A model generated the notes under the pieces. The model made no database searches and had not been told where the DNA came from. It saw nothing but the letters and a program-made list of their open reading frames with translations. Shown here piece after piece: positions 1-12,059 of a DNA stretch of 64,000 bases (positions are counted from its first letter, which is position 1; each line of letters begins with the position of its first letter). This stretch comes from Cristatella mucedo (taxonomy: Eukaryota > Bryozoa > Phylactolaemata > Cristatellidae): contig WPIO01000193.1 of NCBI GenBank assembly GCA_009760855.2, forward strand, positions 250,001 to 314,000, in the 5' to 3' direction. The position numbers were made by a program, and so were the translations under genes.

Positions 1-172
1 TGACCCTGTACATGTCACTTCTAACCATGTTATTCTTGTTGTTTATCGAGCATGATATTTCCCACTGTTCAATCGCGTTTCCCTTTGCAGCAAATGTAAA
101 GCGCCTAGAAAGAGATTGAGTTCTCTGAGGGCGCTTTATCAAGTGCATTATTGTTATTATTATTATTATTAT
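1..172 (+). mobile_element. LINE-A 3' end fragment
   Basis: Only the 3' untranslated end of the LINE-A non-LTR retrotransposon is present. It shows the family's conserved end (AAATGTAAAGCGCCTAGAAA, then GAGATTGAGTTCTCTGAGGG, then GCGCTTTATCAAGTGC) followed by an (ATT)n tail at about 148-172. The same end recurs more than ten times in this window. Confidence 0.8.
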
Positions 173-502
173 AACCACCGGTGAACCATAGCTTAGGGTG
201 AATATCTGCTGGAGGCATGGGGCATCGAGTCGTGGCTTCTGGCTCTGACCCCGTGGCTAGGGTCAGGGCACGACAGGAAGAGTCATAGCTGCCACACCTA
301 CTACGATTGCTTGGGTCTAGAAAAGTCAAGGTTAAATTCTCCCAAAAGATGATTCAGCCTTCCCAATGGATTCATGTTCACAGCCGAGCACTTTTAGCTG
401 AGCGCATATACAGTGAGGTGCTCTGACAGCCACAGGCCCCTTACAGCCCCTTGCAGTTCAGTGCTCTCTCTGTGCCCCATCTCGACCTGCTGTGTGTCTG
501 AT
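173..502. other. No gene recognised
   Basis: About 330 bp between a LINE-A tail and a LINE-B 3' end. I see no exon, RNA gene or clear repeat here. Confidence 0.5.
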
Positions 503-2110
503 GTATCTCCATCTGTAACTCCACAAAGTCATAAAGACCATGTGGGTGTTACGCAAGAGAGCTTTGTAGAGTGCACTCACAGCCTAAGCGGCTTTCGGTA
601 CGCATTCGGTAGCCAACAGCTTTCGTCTCACGCAACAAAGAGAAAGTGGGAAGCATAGCAGAGTCAGGAGAGCAGTTGAGGTAGTGAGTAGTATAGAAGT
701 AGCAGCTCAGGACCGCTGAAAAGGATGTGCCATAGTCGGCAGTAGGAGAGCAGTTGTCGTTGCGTAAGAATCGTGGAAGCGAGTTCCACAGTCTAGGACC
801 TGCAGAGCTAAAGCTTCTGTGGCTAACTGTCTTTAAGCGGAGGAGTGGGACAGCTAATTTATTGTCCACACAGGACCTGAGGGTGCGAACACGCTGAAAC
901 TGATGCAGCAGTTCAGCTAGGGCTTGTTTAGATAAGGATACCACGTCCAAGTTGGTCCATGCATTCGTGACATCTCGTCTCGACTTCTGCAACTCACTGC
1001 TTACTGGCCTACCAGCATGTGCGATCAGGCGATTGCAGCTGGTGCAAAACTCTGCAGCTAGGCTTGTCTGTCGTGAGCGTCGCAGTTGCCACATTACTCC
1101 ACTTCTCGCCGACCTGCACTGGTTACCAGTCAAGCAACGGATTGACTTCAAGGTTTTGTCGCTCACTTTTAGGTCTCTTCATTCTATGGCTCCAGCCTAT
1201 CTTTCAGAGATACTACCCCATCAGGCAAAGCATCGTACCACTCGCTTTTCGGAATCCAACAGTCTAGAAATACCTCGTACAAAGCTTAAATCCTTTGGAG
1301 ACCGTGCATTTAGCTCGTATGCTCCCACAGCCTGGAACTCCCTCCCGACCTGCATCAGAACATCCCCTGACCTGACCACATTTAAAAGAAACTTAAAAAC
1401 ATACCTATTTAGGACAGCATTTAGTGGGTCCTTGTGATTCGTCCTCGATGTGCTTATGCGTGCTGACACTGTTCATGCTGCCACTAACCACATTTGCATG
1501 CTGACCCAGTGCATGTAACCCCTAACCATGTTATTCATTTTGTTTGTTTTTCAAGCATGATTTTACTTACTATTCTATTGCGTATCACTTTGCAGCAAAT
1601 GTAAAGCGCCTAGAAAGAGATTAAGTTCTCTGAGGGCGCTTTATCTAGTGCAATATTATTATTATTATTAGGTACGAAGGAGCCAAGCCGTGGCGGGCCT
1701 TGTGGGCCAGCGTAAGAACTTTGCTTTGCATCCTTTGCTCAACCGGCAACCATCCTAGCTCTTTCAGCAAAGGAGACACGTGCTCAAGCCGCTGGGACTT
1801 GAAGACCAGCCTTGCAGCCATATTCATTGTCCACTATAGTGGCATAATAGCTTTCTTTGGCAGCCCAGCCAAAAGTGAATTACAATAATCAAGCCGAGAC
1901 AGAACTAAAGGGCTAATTAAATTTTTTACAAGCCACAGTGGGAGACAGCTCCTAATCTTGGATAGGGATCGGATGTGATGGCTAGCTGTAGAGGCAGTCT
2001 TTTGAATGAAGCTTTTGAAATTGAGGCAGCTGTCGAACACGACACCTAAATTTTGAGCACGTGGCAAAGGTCGCACAATAGCATCACCTATTAGAACAGC
2101 AAAGCCTTTT
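503..2110 (-). mobile_element. LINE-B 3' portion, interrupted by LINE-A
   Basis: This is the C-terminal part of a non-LTR ORF2-type protein, read on the minus strand. Residues such as NLGVVFDSCL, LSRLDYCNSLLAGLP and GPRLWNSLPRFLRN are typical of the region after the reverse transcriptase. The 3' end at 503 carries the LINE-B signature (sense strand: GACTTTGTGGAGTTACAGAT, then GGAGATAC). The copy is split at about 918-1672 by a LINE-A insertion: 'GLAPSYL' on one side continues as 'AELLHQFQ' on the other. It is 5'-truncated near 2110, next to a minisatellite. Confidence 0.8.
919..1670 (+). mobile_element. LINE-A copy inserted in LINE-B
   Basis: A 5'-truncated LINE-A copy. It starts inside the post-RT region and runs through an open 161-codon C-terminal ORF (VHAFVTSRLDFCNSLLTGLP to FRTAFSGSL, stop at 1437), the 3' UTR and an (ATT)n tail at 1655-1670. 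TAGG is present at both junctions (918-921 and 1669-1672). The LINE-B paralog near 18690 reads straight across this point and serves as an empty site. Confidence 0.85.
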
Positions 2111-2111
2111 A

Positions 2112-2412
2112 ATCTGCTCTGTACCTGCTCTGTGCTTGCTCAGTGGCTGCTCTGTGCCTGCTCTGTGTCTCCTCTTGACCTGCTCTGTGCTTGCTCTGTG
2201 TCTCCTCTTGACCTGCTCTGTGCTTGCTCTGTGCTTGCTCTGTGCCTCCTCTCGACCTGCTCTGTGCCTGCTCTGTACCTGCTCTGTACCTACTCTGTAC
2301 CTGCTCCGTGCCTGCCCTGTGCCTGATCTCTACCTGCTGTCTATCTGCTATGTACCTGCTGTGGGCCTGCTCTCTGCCCGCTCTCTGCCTGCTCTCAGCC
2401 TGCCCTCTTGCA
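2112..2412. repeat. CTGCTCTGTGC-type minisatellite
   Basis: Tandem array of a roughly 10-11 bp degenerate unit (CTGCTCTGTGC, CTGCTCTGTAC). All six frames look open and low-complexity (C/L/S-rich or Q/R/E-rich), so ORFs here are repeat artefacts. Confidence 0.85.
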
Positions 2413-3655
2413 CCCTCCGGATGTATCAGATCGACGATTCTACCGAGTCCCTTAAAGAAGCAGTAGACGACTAGTGCAGCCTCGGTTGCCTTTGGTGCAT
2501 GCATGTCGCTCAGGCAGCTTCTGTTCCGGAAGCTACATGATGCTTCGTAAGGTGCTAAACTGCGAGTCGGCTCTCCTGTTATTTCCGATCACGGCCTTTG
2601 CAAGCGTCCTTGCCACCCTGGGCCATGCGGTATCACGCTGGGCCGATCTGAGTCACTTCGGGCAGTCTGCTAGCTTACTCAGGCAAGCTTACTCTCCTTT
2701 CCTGCCAGATTCTCTTTCGAGGCTTTTCACTGGTATTTAAAATTTGATATTTGCATGCTTCTTTTCGAGCACTCAAACCAGCCGCAGGCTTCGAGCTCCT
2801 GGTGAGAGTGCCACAGGCAGCTGGCAGCTCGTCCTTCTGACTCGGTTACCGTGGGTTACCGTGCAGATGTTTGTGCTGCTCGTCAGACAAGCGTTCCTTA
2901 CCTGCTGCTGTAAACCATCGCATTGATGCTTTAATCCATTTTTTCTATACATTTTGTCACTATTCTGTGCATGTTTCTTATATTCCAATCTTTTTAAAGT
3001 CCATATGAATGTGGACCTCTGTTTGTCATAGCCACTTGAGAGGTTCTTGGAGCATGCCTTTGCTCTCTGGCTCCGCCTTTGGCCTTTGCTCTCTGGTAGG
3101 CTGCGACCTTTTGGCCACCATAGATATGCATTGCATGCAATTCGCTGGGGCAGTCTCCACCTAGCACAGAGGACCCGGCAATGAAAATGCCGTGTGACCC
3201 AGCACGAAAAACAGTCACATCCTTTTAGTAGAAGTCGCTGCAGAAGAGGGGGCCACAGAGGCTGCACAGGCAGCAGGAGGAGGAGGAGGAGCAGCAGCAA
3301 CTCTCACTCTCCTTAACCTCACGCTTAGCACTCACTCTCCTATCACTCTCCTCAGTCTCCTCAGTCGTCTTTGTTTAGGGGTAAGGGTCCCCCACAGTGG
3401 CCGCACGTAGCTGCTTCTGCAGCCACTCAAGCCCTGCTCAGGCACGGAAACTAGAAACTCATAATCCGGTCATTTGAGCTGTGTAGTAAGATTAGCTATG
3501 CAATTGTGTCCATCGAGGTACAGGCTGCATTGGAATGAGAGAGTGCAATCCCACTCCTGTTCTGTAATCAGGCCACAGAGAGGCCTATGTTTGTCACCAG
3601 TAAATAGCTTAGGAGTTATTTAAAAAAATGTAACTTCTTACCTTAGCACTCAAAC
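2413..3655. other. No gene recognised
   Basis: About 1.2 kb of mixed-composition sequence. Short ORFs occur but none has a recognisable domain. A short GGA/GCA trinucleotide run lies near 3270-3300. Confidence 0.5.
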
Positions 3656-3661
3656 TGTGTA

Positions 3662-3696
<35 letters not shown>

Positions 3697-3856
3697 CTAC
3701 TATATATATATATATATTCTCTCTCTCTAGATATATATATATATATTCTTCTATATATATATCTTCTATATATATATCTTCTATATATATATATATATAT
3801 TCTTCTATATATATCTTCTCTCTCTCTCTATATATATATATATATTCTTCTATGAC

Positions 3857-3897
<41 letters not shown>
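3656..3897. repeat. Compound (TA)n/(CT)n/(CA)n microsatellite
   Basis: Long TA runs broken by TTCT and CTCTCT blocks, with a short CACACA block near 3856. The YIYIYI ORFs on both strands are artefacts. Confidence 0.95.
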
Positions 3898-3898
<1 letters not shown>

Positions 3899-3991
3899 TC
3901 CCTGTCCAACCCAGGGAGAGGCCGAGGCTTAGGTAAAGGATTATCTGACCAGCACAAAGTCACCCACGCAGCTTTTGTGACAAGATAATAG

Positions 3992-4185
3992 TATTAACAA
4001 TGCACTTGATAAAGCGCCCTCAGAGAGCTCAATCTCTCTCTCTCTAGGCGCTTTACATTTGCTGCAAAGGAAAAACTAATTGAATGGTGAGTAGTATCAT
4101 GCTTGATAAACAAACAAAATAGATAACATGGTTAGGGGTGACATGCACAGGGTCAGCATGCAAATGTGGTTAGTGGATAGATGAC
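3992..4185 (-). mobile_element. LINE-A 3' end fragment
   Basis: Reverse complement of the LINE-A end (GCACTTGATAAAGCGCCCTC, then AGGCGCTTTACATTTGCTGC), followed by the family's 3' UTR up to about 4185. An extra CTCTCT expansion sits inside the otherwise conserved block. Confidence 0.75.
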
Positions 4186-4395
4186 AAAGGCATGTGTATC
4201 TATAATGACCTGGCTATCGAGTACCAGCAGTGGTCGGTCAGGTGGTAGGTGGCACACAGATAAGTAGACACTAGTACCACCATCATAACCAGCATCGCTC
4301 TCCTCCGACATCGGGGGACCTCATGACCGGCTCAATCCTGTTCCAGTGCTAGGTCGGGTCTGACGAATAATATCCTGGGCCATCGTCTCCTGAAA

Positions 4396-5104
4396 CAGCT
4401 GTGAGAACGTTGGGCGTGGTGCTTACAAGTGACCTTTCACTAATTGCTCCACTCGAACGCTCCACTGAGCTCAGTCTGCCTGCTGTAAGCTATGTAACAT
4501 TAAAAAATTCGGGCCTGCTTAAACAGGGAAGCCACATTCAAGTTAGTTCCTCATCTATAACATGCCATCTCGACATGTCACTCACTACTTGCAGGTCTTC
4601 CGGTCTGTGCATTATGGGGCTTACAATTGGTTCAAAAGTCTGCAGCCAAGCTTGCCTGTCATGAAATTCGTAGTTTCCTTATTACACTACTTCACGAAGG
4701 CTTGCACTGGCACCATGTCAAGCAGCCTGTCGACTTCAAGATTTTGTCACCGAATTTCAAATGCATTTATTCTCTGGCCCCAGCCTACTTATTAGAACTA
4801 CAGCCATCCCTGGACGATAGACCTGGGTGTGATGTCTACAAGTGATCTCTCACTAATCGTTCCACTCCAAGGCTCCACTGTTCAGTCTGCCTACTGTAAG
4901 CTATGCAACATTTAAAAACCTAGACTTACACGCTGACACTGTGCATGTCACCCCTAACCATGTTATCCATGATGTTTATCAAGCATGATACCACTCACCA
5001 TTCGATTGTGTTTCCTTTACAGCAAATGTAAAGTGCCTACAAAGAGATTGAGTTCTCTTAGGGCGCTTTATCAAGTGTATAACTATTACTGTTATTATCA
5101 TTAT
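4396..5104 (+). mobile_element. Degenerate LINE-A-like copy with an internal duplication
   Basis: Remnants of the post-RT coding region (for example 'LHWHHVKQPVDFKILSPNF', comparable with LINE-A 'LHWLPVKQRIDFKVLSLTF') followed by a LINE-A type 3' UTR and an AT-rich tail ending near 5104. A roughly 90-bp segment at about 4400-4500 recurs in diverged form at about 4820-4910. No intact ORF remains. Confidence 0.65.
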
Positions 5105-5577
5105 AGACGTTAACTCCACTGTAGTAACTACCTCTAACTATCGTGTGCACACAATGTTTCGTTATTGGGAAACGGTTACTAATATTCTCTAGAATCACTT
5201 GAGTTCTTAGCTGCGAAAAAAATCAGCAGAAACTGAAGTAAGCAAACACTTCGCGGCCAGATGCAAATGCCCCGTGTTGAATTTATTCGCCACTTGTGCC
5301 TGCTGGGCCAGCGGTGGACGATAACCGACAGTGCCGAATTGTCATTACTGCATCTTAGGAATCTGTCGAAGGCTTTGCTTACGTACCTCTATGACCTCAG
5401 CGATGACCTCTTATGACCTCTCATGACCTTATGTACCTCTTATGACCTCGTATGACCTCAGCGATGCATATGCAGAGTAGGACCTGTATAGCTTGCGCCC
5501 ACCTAAATGGCTGTTAATGGAAACCTTTTACTACACTTGTGTAAAATTGTCGAATCGCATGCCCTAGGTGTGTAGCA
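5105..5577. other. No gene; short ATGACCTC tandem
   Basis: I see no coding signal. A small degenerate tandem of about 10 bp (ATGACCTCTT/ATGACCTCGT) lies at about 5388-5465. Confidence 0.5.
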
Positions 5578-5735
5578 CATGATTAACAGCCTCATTTGTT
5601 TGTCAGCAGAAGAGCTTTGGCGGCCATCACCACTGCTTGTAATTCGCATTAAAAGAGCACCCACTCCAGATTTCAAACTCGCGACCTCTGTTGCAAAGGG
5701 CTAGCACCTTACCTCCTGGGTTATCATGGCACTTG
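5578..5735 (-). mobile_element. SINE-B copy (tRNA-derived), diverged
   Basis: Matches the copies at 14222 and 21458: the 'AACAGCCTCATTTGT...GACAGAAGAGC...' body followed by an inverted tRNA-like head. The B-box region here (TTTCAAACTCGCGACCTC) is more diverged than in the other two copies. Confidence 0.6.
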
Positions 5736-6226
5736 CCAGACAGCAATGGTCAGCTAACCGTAGTGTACTTCGTATGAGGTATTTATTTCGGGGACCCTAC
5801 ACCCTAAAAAGAAGACACTAGCAGCCACTGTGGCACATTTTTACCGGTTTTTCGATTCGTGCGTGGTAGCAGAGGGTACCGGGGTGGGGGGTATGCATCG
5901 CTTAGCACTGAGGGCAGATAGCTTCTGGATTTAAATTCGTCTACTCGTGCGAAACAACCCGTAACGAATTGTGCAAATCTCGAACACATTGGCATTCATG
6001 CGAATAAGTCTAAAGAATGTGACGACTTTTTTTGGCCTGGCAGCATGGGAAAGCTCTATGGCTGGCCTCACCGTGAGTCACACGGAAGTCGCCAAGGAGA
6101 CTGTGCTACAACAGCTTTGGACTCAAGAATTGAGCTGATAAGGTGTTGCTCGGAGGTACCTGTGCAATGCATGCGGTTGTCCGTGGTGCCCTCCTCCTAT
6201 AGCTGCTACGATTTGATTGGTTGCAG
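5736..6226. other. Probable intron or intergenic sequence
   Basis: No domain recognised. The stretch ends in a plausible splice acceptor (TTGGTTGCAG at 6217-6226) for the sulfotransferase exon. Confidence 0.4.
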
Positions 6227-6523
6227 GCATTTCCACGTGAGCAGCTGCACGTGATCCACTTCGAAAGCTACAAGACTGACGAGCTGGCAGAGCTGAACAA
6301 AGTGCTCGCCTTCCTCGACGTCGAGCGGTTAGCGCCGAGCGGCGAGGAGACAAATCGAGTGCTCGGAGGCAACATAGCCTACCAGGGCACCAAGTACGGC
6401 AGAGCGGGCGCCATGTTGAACTCGACCAGACAGCTGCTAGACGGCTTCTATAGCAAGTACAATGAGGAATTGGCATCGTTGCTTGGAGATGAAAGATTCC
6501 TGTGGCGTCCCAAGGTCAGCTAG
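6227..6523 (+). CDS. Terminal exon of a sulfotransferase-like host gene (partial)
   Basis: The reading frame opens directly after a splice acceptor (TTGCAG ending at 6226) and ends at TAG 6521-6523, giving about 98 codons. The pattern FPREQLHVIHFESYKTD, then VLAFLDVE, an asparagine-arginine, a methionine-rich helix, LLDGFYSKYNEEL and ERFLW fits the C-terminal part of cytosolic or Golgi sulfotransferases. That part contains the end of the PAPS-binding core and the helix following it. The catalytic P-loop, which would lie in upstream exons, is not in this window. Subfamily and substrate cannot be told from this fragment. Base composition is more GC-rich than the surrounding repeats, consistent with a real host exon. 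The 5' exons are unplaced. Confidence 0.6.
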   Translation, partial: AFPREQLHVIHFESYKTDELAELNKVLAFLDVERLAPSGEETNRVLGGNIAYQGTKYGRAGAMLNSTRQLLDGFYSKYNEELASLLGDERFLWRPKVS

Positions 6524-7812
6524 CCTGCAGCTCAAGCATCTCAGCTCCCTGAGCCGAGTCGAACTCACTAATTTTGTCGAGCCGTGACAGAATCCTGCGT
6601 GTGAGCAGGTCAGTGGTGCATACTGCATCACTGCAAGTCTGAGCTGTGGCCGACTGCAAGGCCGCCGATCACCGGAACAACAGCCACGCTCTAGACGTTC
6701 AGCTTGCGCCGGGAACTCATGAACTCATAAGCTAAGCCAATGAACAGTGCCTTATTGTTGAGCCTATCATGCAAACGGATATCTTAGCCAGATGCAATAG
6801 GATTGCATCGCGCCATTTGCAGATTCCCTAAAACGCCCAATCACAAGTAAACTCAGTAGCAGAAGCTGCAACGCTTGAGACCAGTCGTCCACGAGGTAGC
6901 CGATTCGACTTTATGGTTTAAAGCCAGAGTCATCATCGTCAAGCCTACCATTTCCAAATCTCGCAATTTTTTCACTTGCTTTTCAAGGATATTGGAAAGC
7001 GCTCGTTAAACTTTCGATGCCTCAATGGTCCAAAAGTCTAAGCCTGCTTGATAGACCTTTTGAACAAATGAAATTTTGTACAACTGTGTTGCTATGTCAA
7101 TGAGCAACACAAAAGGGCATACTATAGCTGCCGTGATGTAAACAGGTGCTCTGTGAGCTGTAGTTCTCACCAAGTGAGCATCTCGGAGTGACTCACTTCT
7201 TCTCGTGTTGCTCAGGCCACAAGCCCTAGATGAGTGCAACCGGATATGCTCATCGCAAAACCGGATGAGCTCTTTTGATCGAGTCGCGTCACCCTTTTTT
7301 CGGTACATGTGGATCATTGTAGACCATCAAGGATAATTTCTGGTCATCATCGAAGAATGCTCTGGCAGTTAACTCTGTCGCTCGACTGTTCTCCTGCAAA
7401 TATAACATCGAAATGCAATAAAACATGACCACTGGCCTTTATTAATCAGCTCGGCATTGACGACCAAGTGCTGACTTATGTAAGCAGTTACAGTTGCCTG
7501 GCATGGTATTGGGCCACTGGAAGTCTAACAATACACCAAACCAGTGCCTCGCTTCTCCCTCCCAAAGGGTGTCGAGTCATGCTGCTCCAACGCCACACAA
7601 TCTTTAGCACGGTGATGGGAGGCTTTGGAAAAGTTAGAGCTCGAAGTAGGCCTTCGAGTAGATTGGTGACCTTTTCTGAGAGTGCAGCCATGTCTAGAGC
7701 TACGGGCTTTTATTTACTTCGTCCTGTGAGGGAGTCTCGGAAGAATGTCCTTAAAATTCACACGGATATACTCCACAGTGCACACTGTTGGTGCTCTGGT
7801 GAGCTTCTGGAC
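6524..7812. other. No gene recognised
   Basis: About 1.3 kb following the sulfotransferase exon. It may hold that gene's 3' UTR. No repeat family or domain identified. Confidence 0.4.
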
Positions 7813-8480
7813 TATTGCACTCGATAAAACGCCCTCAGATAACTCAATCTCTTTCAAGGTGCTTTATATTTGCTGCAAAGGAAACACGATCGAATGGTGA
7901 GTGGAAATATTACGCTTGATAAACAGCATGAATTATATGGTTAGGGTTGATATGCACAGGTTCAGCATGAAAGTGTGGTTAGTCGCAGCACGCAACAGTG
8001 TCATAATGCATAAGCACATACAGGACGAATCACAGGGACCCACTAAATGCTGTCATAAACAAGTGCGTTTTAATTTCTTTTGAAATGTGGTCAAGTCAGA
8101 GGATGTCATGATGCAAGTCGGGAGTGAGCTTCAGGCTTTGGGAGCATACGAACTAAATGCATGGTCTCCAAAGGATTTGAGGTTTGTACGAGGTATAGGT
8201 AAAAAGTTAGTTTCTGAAAAGGTGGTGGTATGAAGCTTGGCCTGGTGAGGGAGTAGATCTGATAGGTAGGCTGGAGTCAAAGGATGAGGGACGTAAAAGT
8301 GAGCGACAAATCCTTGAAGTCGATCCGTTGCTTGACTAGTAGCCACTGCAGATCGGCGAGAAGTGGTGTGATGTGGCAACTGTGACTATCATGACAGACA
8401 AGCCTAGCTGAAAAGCTTTGCACGAGCTGTAAGTGCCTGATTTCACATGCTGGTAGACCAGCAAGCAGTGAGTAACGTTT
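7813..8480 (-). mobile_element. LINE-A copy, decayed
   Basis: 3' end motif at 7816-7880 followed, on the minus strand, by the C-terminal ORF in several frames (HQAKLHTTTFSETN, LQLVQSFSARLVCHDSHSCH, HITPLLADLQWLLVKQRIDF). It has several frameshifts and is 5'-truncated near 8480. Confidence 0.75.
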
Positions 8481-8829
8481 GACAGACACAACTCTTCTTC
8501 TATTTCATGACAGAGGGGTTCAGGACCTTGGTCACAGCAATGTCTATATTCTGTGACGTGGGTACATCCTGCCTTCACCACTGGAACGTGCAAGACATCA
8601 CTGCCTCATATCCGAGATCTCATGGATGCATTAAGGGTGGCACATTTTTGGATTGCCTTATGTAGATGGCTCAAGGCTGCATCTTGGCTTTGTTAAGATT
8701 TAACATCGGCAGGTGTGCAACTCCAATTCTTGCGCTGTGGCTATATTATGGACTGGTTGAAGTCCTATTCCGGCCGGTGCATAGCTCCTGCTCTCGTCAC
8801 TCGAATTTCCGGGAGACAGGTTTGTAACA

Positions 8830-9620
8830 TAGTAAGTACACTGACCTCGACCAAGCTCGAGGATCTAGATTACGATGTTTTATCTTGCTTAATTCTCTTA
8901 CTGCCTGTTCGGAGGACATTTTTGTTCGGTTGACTGCTACCGGTAACTGGCTGAGGCTTAACGAGGATAATACCAAACCCAGTAGTACCGTCTCCCAAAG
9001 TTGAAAGATCTTAGCCTCGAGATCGCTCCTGCTAGCACCACTCCAGTGACCTATGTAATCAATCCAGACACACTGTTCCAATACGACATGTCATTGAATG
9101 AGTGCAGATCCTACACTGTCGAGTCGGCTTTCGCTTTCAGCTAAGGAACGTTGCCAAAACTCCACATTCTGTTTGATAAAGGTAGGAAAGGAAAATTAGT
9201 TAACGCATTAGTGAAATCGCGTCTAGATTATTGCAATTACCTTTATTCAGGACTCCTGACCAGTGCCGTTAATGGTCAACCAAGGTGCAACAGGTGCAAC
9301 CGGCAAGTGCCCGTAATGATCTGCAACTGGTGCACAGCTCAGCGACTCATCTGGTTGGTTATCAACCGCTTAGCTGCCACATCTAGCACTAGCACTTCTG
9401 TCTGAGTTTCACTGACTCTCTGTCAAGCATGGAATAGATGATTTAAGACCCTCTCTCTGGCTTACGACTCACTGCACTCACTTGGACCGACCTTGGCCCA
9501 TCCGACAATCCTTGCTCCTCCAAAGTGCTACCACCCCATTCGCTCTTCATCGATGAATTTGGATTGCATCATGTAATCCTCAGCTCGAAAGGCATCAGTT
9601 TAAGTTAGCTTTCCCTTGCC
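8830..9620 (+). mobile_element. Decayed non-LTR reverse transcriptase remnants
   Basis: Scattered in-frame pieces resemble the post-RT region of LINEs (for example VNALVKSRLDYCNYLYSGL near 9195-9255). Stops and frameshifts are frequent. It probably belongs to a third, older LINE lineage related to LINE-A or LINE-B. The boundaries are approximate. Confidence 0.45.
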
Positions 9621-9746
9621 CTGTGACATTTGCCTACTCATTCTGCTGTACCTTGCCTGTGTACCTGTCCACGATTCAGGGCATGTTACAAACCACTTGT
9701 CCTATTAACCGAAGTCTAAAAGTGCCTTCAAGTCTAGCGTGCCGAC

Positions 9747-9901
9747 ATGGCCGAGCTGGTTTGGCTCAGTGGCTTAGGTGCTCGCCCTGACCAAGGTCAG
9801 GCCGAGGTCGTCGGCTAAAACCTCTAGAAAATGTGAAGTACCTGAATAGAGGTTAAGTTCTCTTAGAGTGCTGTGCAAATGAATTATATTTTGAATTATA
9901 T
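9747..9901 (+). mobile_element. SINE-A copy (tRNA head, LINE-like tail)
   Basis: The head GCCGAGCTGGTTTGGCTCAG, then GTGGCTTAGGTGCTCGCC, resembles a tRNA 5' half with an A box. The B-box region is decayed. The tail (GAGGTTAAGTTCTCTTAGAG, then TGCTGTGCAAATGAATTATA) parallels the LINE-A 3' end. Better-preserved copies are at 23817 and, inverted, 15110. Confidence 0.65.
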
Positions 9902-9984
9902 AAGCATGATCATTGTTTGATTGTAAATGCTTGGTACCGTGCATGTCACTGGGTACTGATCATTAGGTACTGATCACTAGATAC

Positions 9985-10365
9985 TCACACTAAATTCAAA
10001 ACCTTCGGAGACCGTGCATTTAGTTCGTATGCGCCTACAGCCTGGAACTCATTCCCGACTTGCGTTACAACATCCCCTGACTTGACCACATTAAAAAAGA
10101 ACTTGAAAGCACACCTATTTAGAACAGCATTTAGTGGGTCCCTGTGATTCGTACTTCACGTGCTTATGCATGCTGGCACTGTGCATGCTGCCACTAACCA
10201 CATTTGCATGCCGACTCTGTGCATGCCACCCCTGACCATGTTCTTTATGTTGTTTATCAGCATGATATTACTCACCATTCAATCGCGTTTCCTTTTGCAG
10301 CAAATGTAAAGCGCCTAGAAAGAGATTGAGTTCTGTGAGGGCACTTTATCAAGTGTGTTATTAGA
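9985..10365 (+). mobile_element. LINE-A 3' portion
   Basis: Begins inside the C-terminal ORF (TTCGGAGACCGTGCATTTAG, equivalent to FGDRAF) and runs through the 3' UTR to the end motif. The (ATT)n tail is almost absent. Confidence 0.8.
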
Positions 10366-10514
10366 AATGCGGTCTCTGTCAAATTAAAGCAAGAAAGAAT
10401 CTTCAAGAAAAAGCTAGTAAAAAGGGACTAAAATTACAGCTGAATATGCAGTAAAAAAATCAATCGTTCGTATAACATTAGCTAAGGTGTAGTCCGCGTC
10501 TTTAGAATAGGAGG

Positions 10515-10804
10515 TTGGAGCAGGAGGAGCAGGAGGAGCAGGAGGAGCAGGAGGAGCAGGAGGAGCAGGAGGAGCAGGAGGAGCAGGAGGAGCAGGAGGA
10601 GCAGGAGGAGGAGCAGGAGGAGCAGGAGGAGCAGGAGGAGCAGGAGGAGCAGGAGGAGCAGGAGGAGCAGGAGGAGCAGGAGGAGCAGGAGGAGCAGGAG
10701 GAGCAGGAGGAGCAGGAGGAGCAGGAGGAGCAGGAGGAGCAGGAGGAGCAGGAGGAGCAGGAGGAGCAGGAGGAGCAGGAGGAGCAGGAGGAGCAGGAGG
10801 AGGA
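10515..10804. repeat. GGAGCAGGA 9-bp tandem array
   Basis: About 30 head-to-tail copies of GGAGCAGGA with one extra GGA near 10609. Translates as poly(EEQ) or, on the other strand, poly(L). The open frames come from the repeat and are not evidence of a gene. Confidence 0.95.
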
Positions 10805-10959
10805 AGCTCAGAAGGAAGCTGTACGAAACGAGCAAGTCAAAACAAATAATCTCTACGGCCGTCAAGGATCTTTGGAAGAAGAAGAGAGACAAGGTCACGA
10901 GCTCAATTAAAGAGCTGCATCCTAACGGAGCTGAGGTCAGCAGAGCAAGGCATACCTCA

Positions 10960-10961
<2 letters not shown>

Positions 10962-11037
<76 letters not shown>

Positions 11038-11151
11038 GGAGGGAGAGACACAGAGAAAGAGACACGCAGAGAGATAGAGAGGGAGGGAGAGAGGGAAAGA
11101 CAGTGAGAGAGAGAAAGAGGGAGAAAAAGAGAGGGAGAGAGGGAAAGAGAG

Positions 11152-11235
<84 letters not shown>

Positions 11236-11239
11236 TAAG
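10962..11239. repeat. (GA)n microsatellite
   Basis: Two nearly pure GA blocks (about 10962-11031 and 11154-11235) joined by an imperfect purine-rich stretch. Confidence 0.95.
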
Positions 11240-12059
11240 AAGGCCGAGTACTTAGGATAGCTTCTTTAAGCTTGAATCTGCCAGAAAATGTCTAGAGGGC
11301 ACCTTAATCTCCCGCTTCCACTAACCGTGGAAATATACCTTGAAGGCTCCAAATGTGATACTTAAAGCACTTGGAAGAAGTTAGCTGTAAATGGCTGTGA
11401 GTAAACTGGAAAAGTATTCGAAAAGTTCCAAATCTTCTAAATCCTCCTTCAAATTCTCATCCAGGTCCTCTTCTGAATTCTCAGTGTTTAAAGCATCGCG
11501 TAGTGGGTATTCCCTAAATACTTAAAGACACGGATGGCTTCTCGCAATTTCTTGCAGGGCTAGGGAAGGCATTCACAATTTTTGACAGTATTCTTTGGAA
11601 AACTTCGATGCGGGATGCCAACGACCCGAATTACGAGCAGAGTCTAAGTGGATCAAATTAGGTTAGTGACCCGAGACCCAATGTACTACATTGAATAGTA
11701 AATTATCCTGAGCAGCAAGCACCCGACGACTTCCAGTCGGTCAATATACAATTCCACTATATTTCATGAGAATCCATTTAACACCATTCATCGTGCGAGT
11801 TCTCACGAACTTCACTGCTATCGATTGCAGCTTCTCGGGTATCGTACCACCATCCATCGTAACCCACCCAACTCAAATCAATCCGCGAGAAATCTGTGAG
11901 ACAATGTGCTCTCACGAGAATCTCAGGAGAATGGGCATGGGAGTGCTCTCGTGTGTCTCAGCGGCGACTCAGCGGCTGATCCACCACCACAATACGAGGA
12001 CAAGATGCCGGATTCTCAGCACTGCTTAAATATGAATACACACTGCACAACCCCGTAAA
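11240..12059. other. No gene recognised
   Basis: No repeat family or coding domain seen. Confidence 0.5.

Noticed and set aside
2109-2504. 131-codon Gln/Arg/Glu-rich ORF
   Set aside because: It lies in a 10-11 bp minisatellite; opposite-strand frames are open too.
10482-11051. Long ORFs of poly-Leu, poly-(EEQ) or poly-Ser/Leu on both strands
   Set aside because: They are produced by the GGAGCAGGA and GA tandem repeats.
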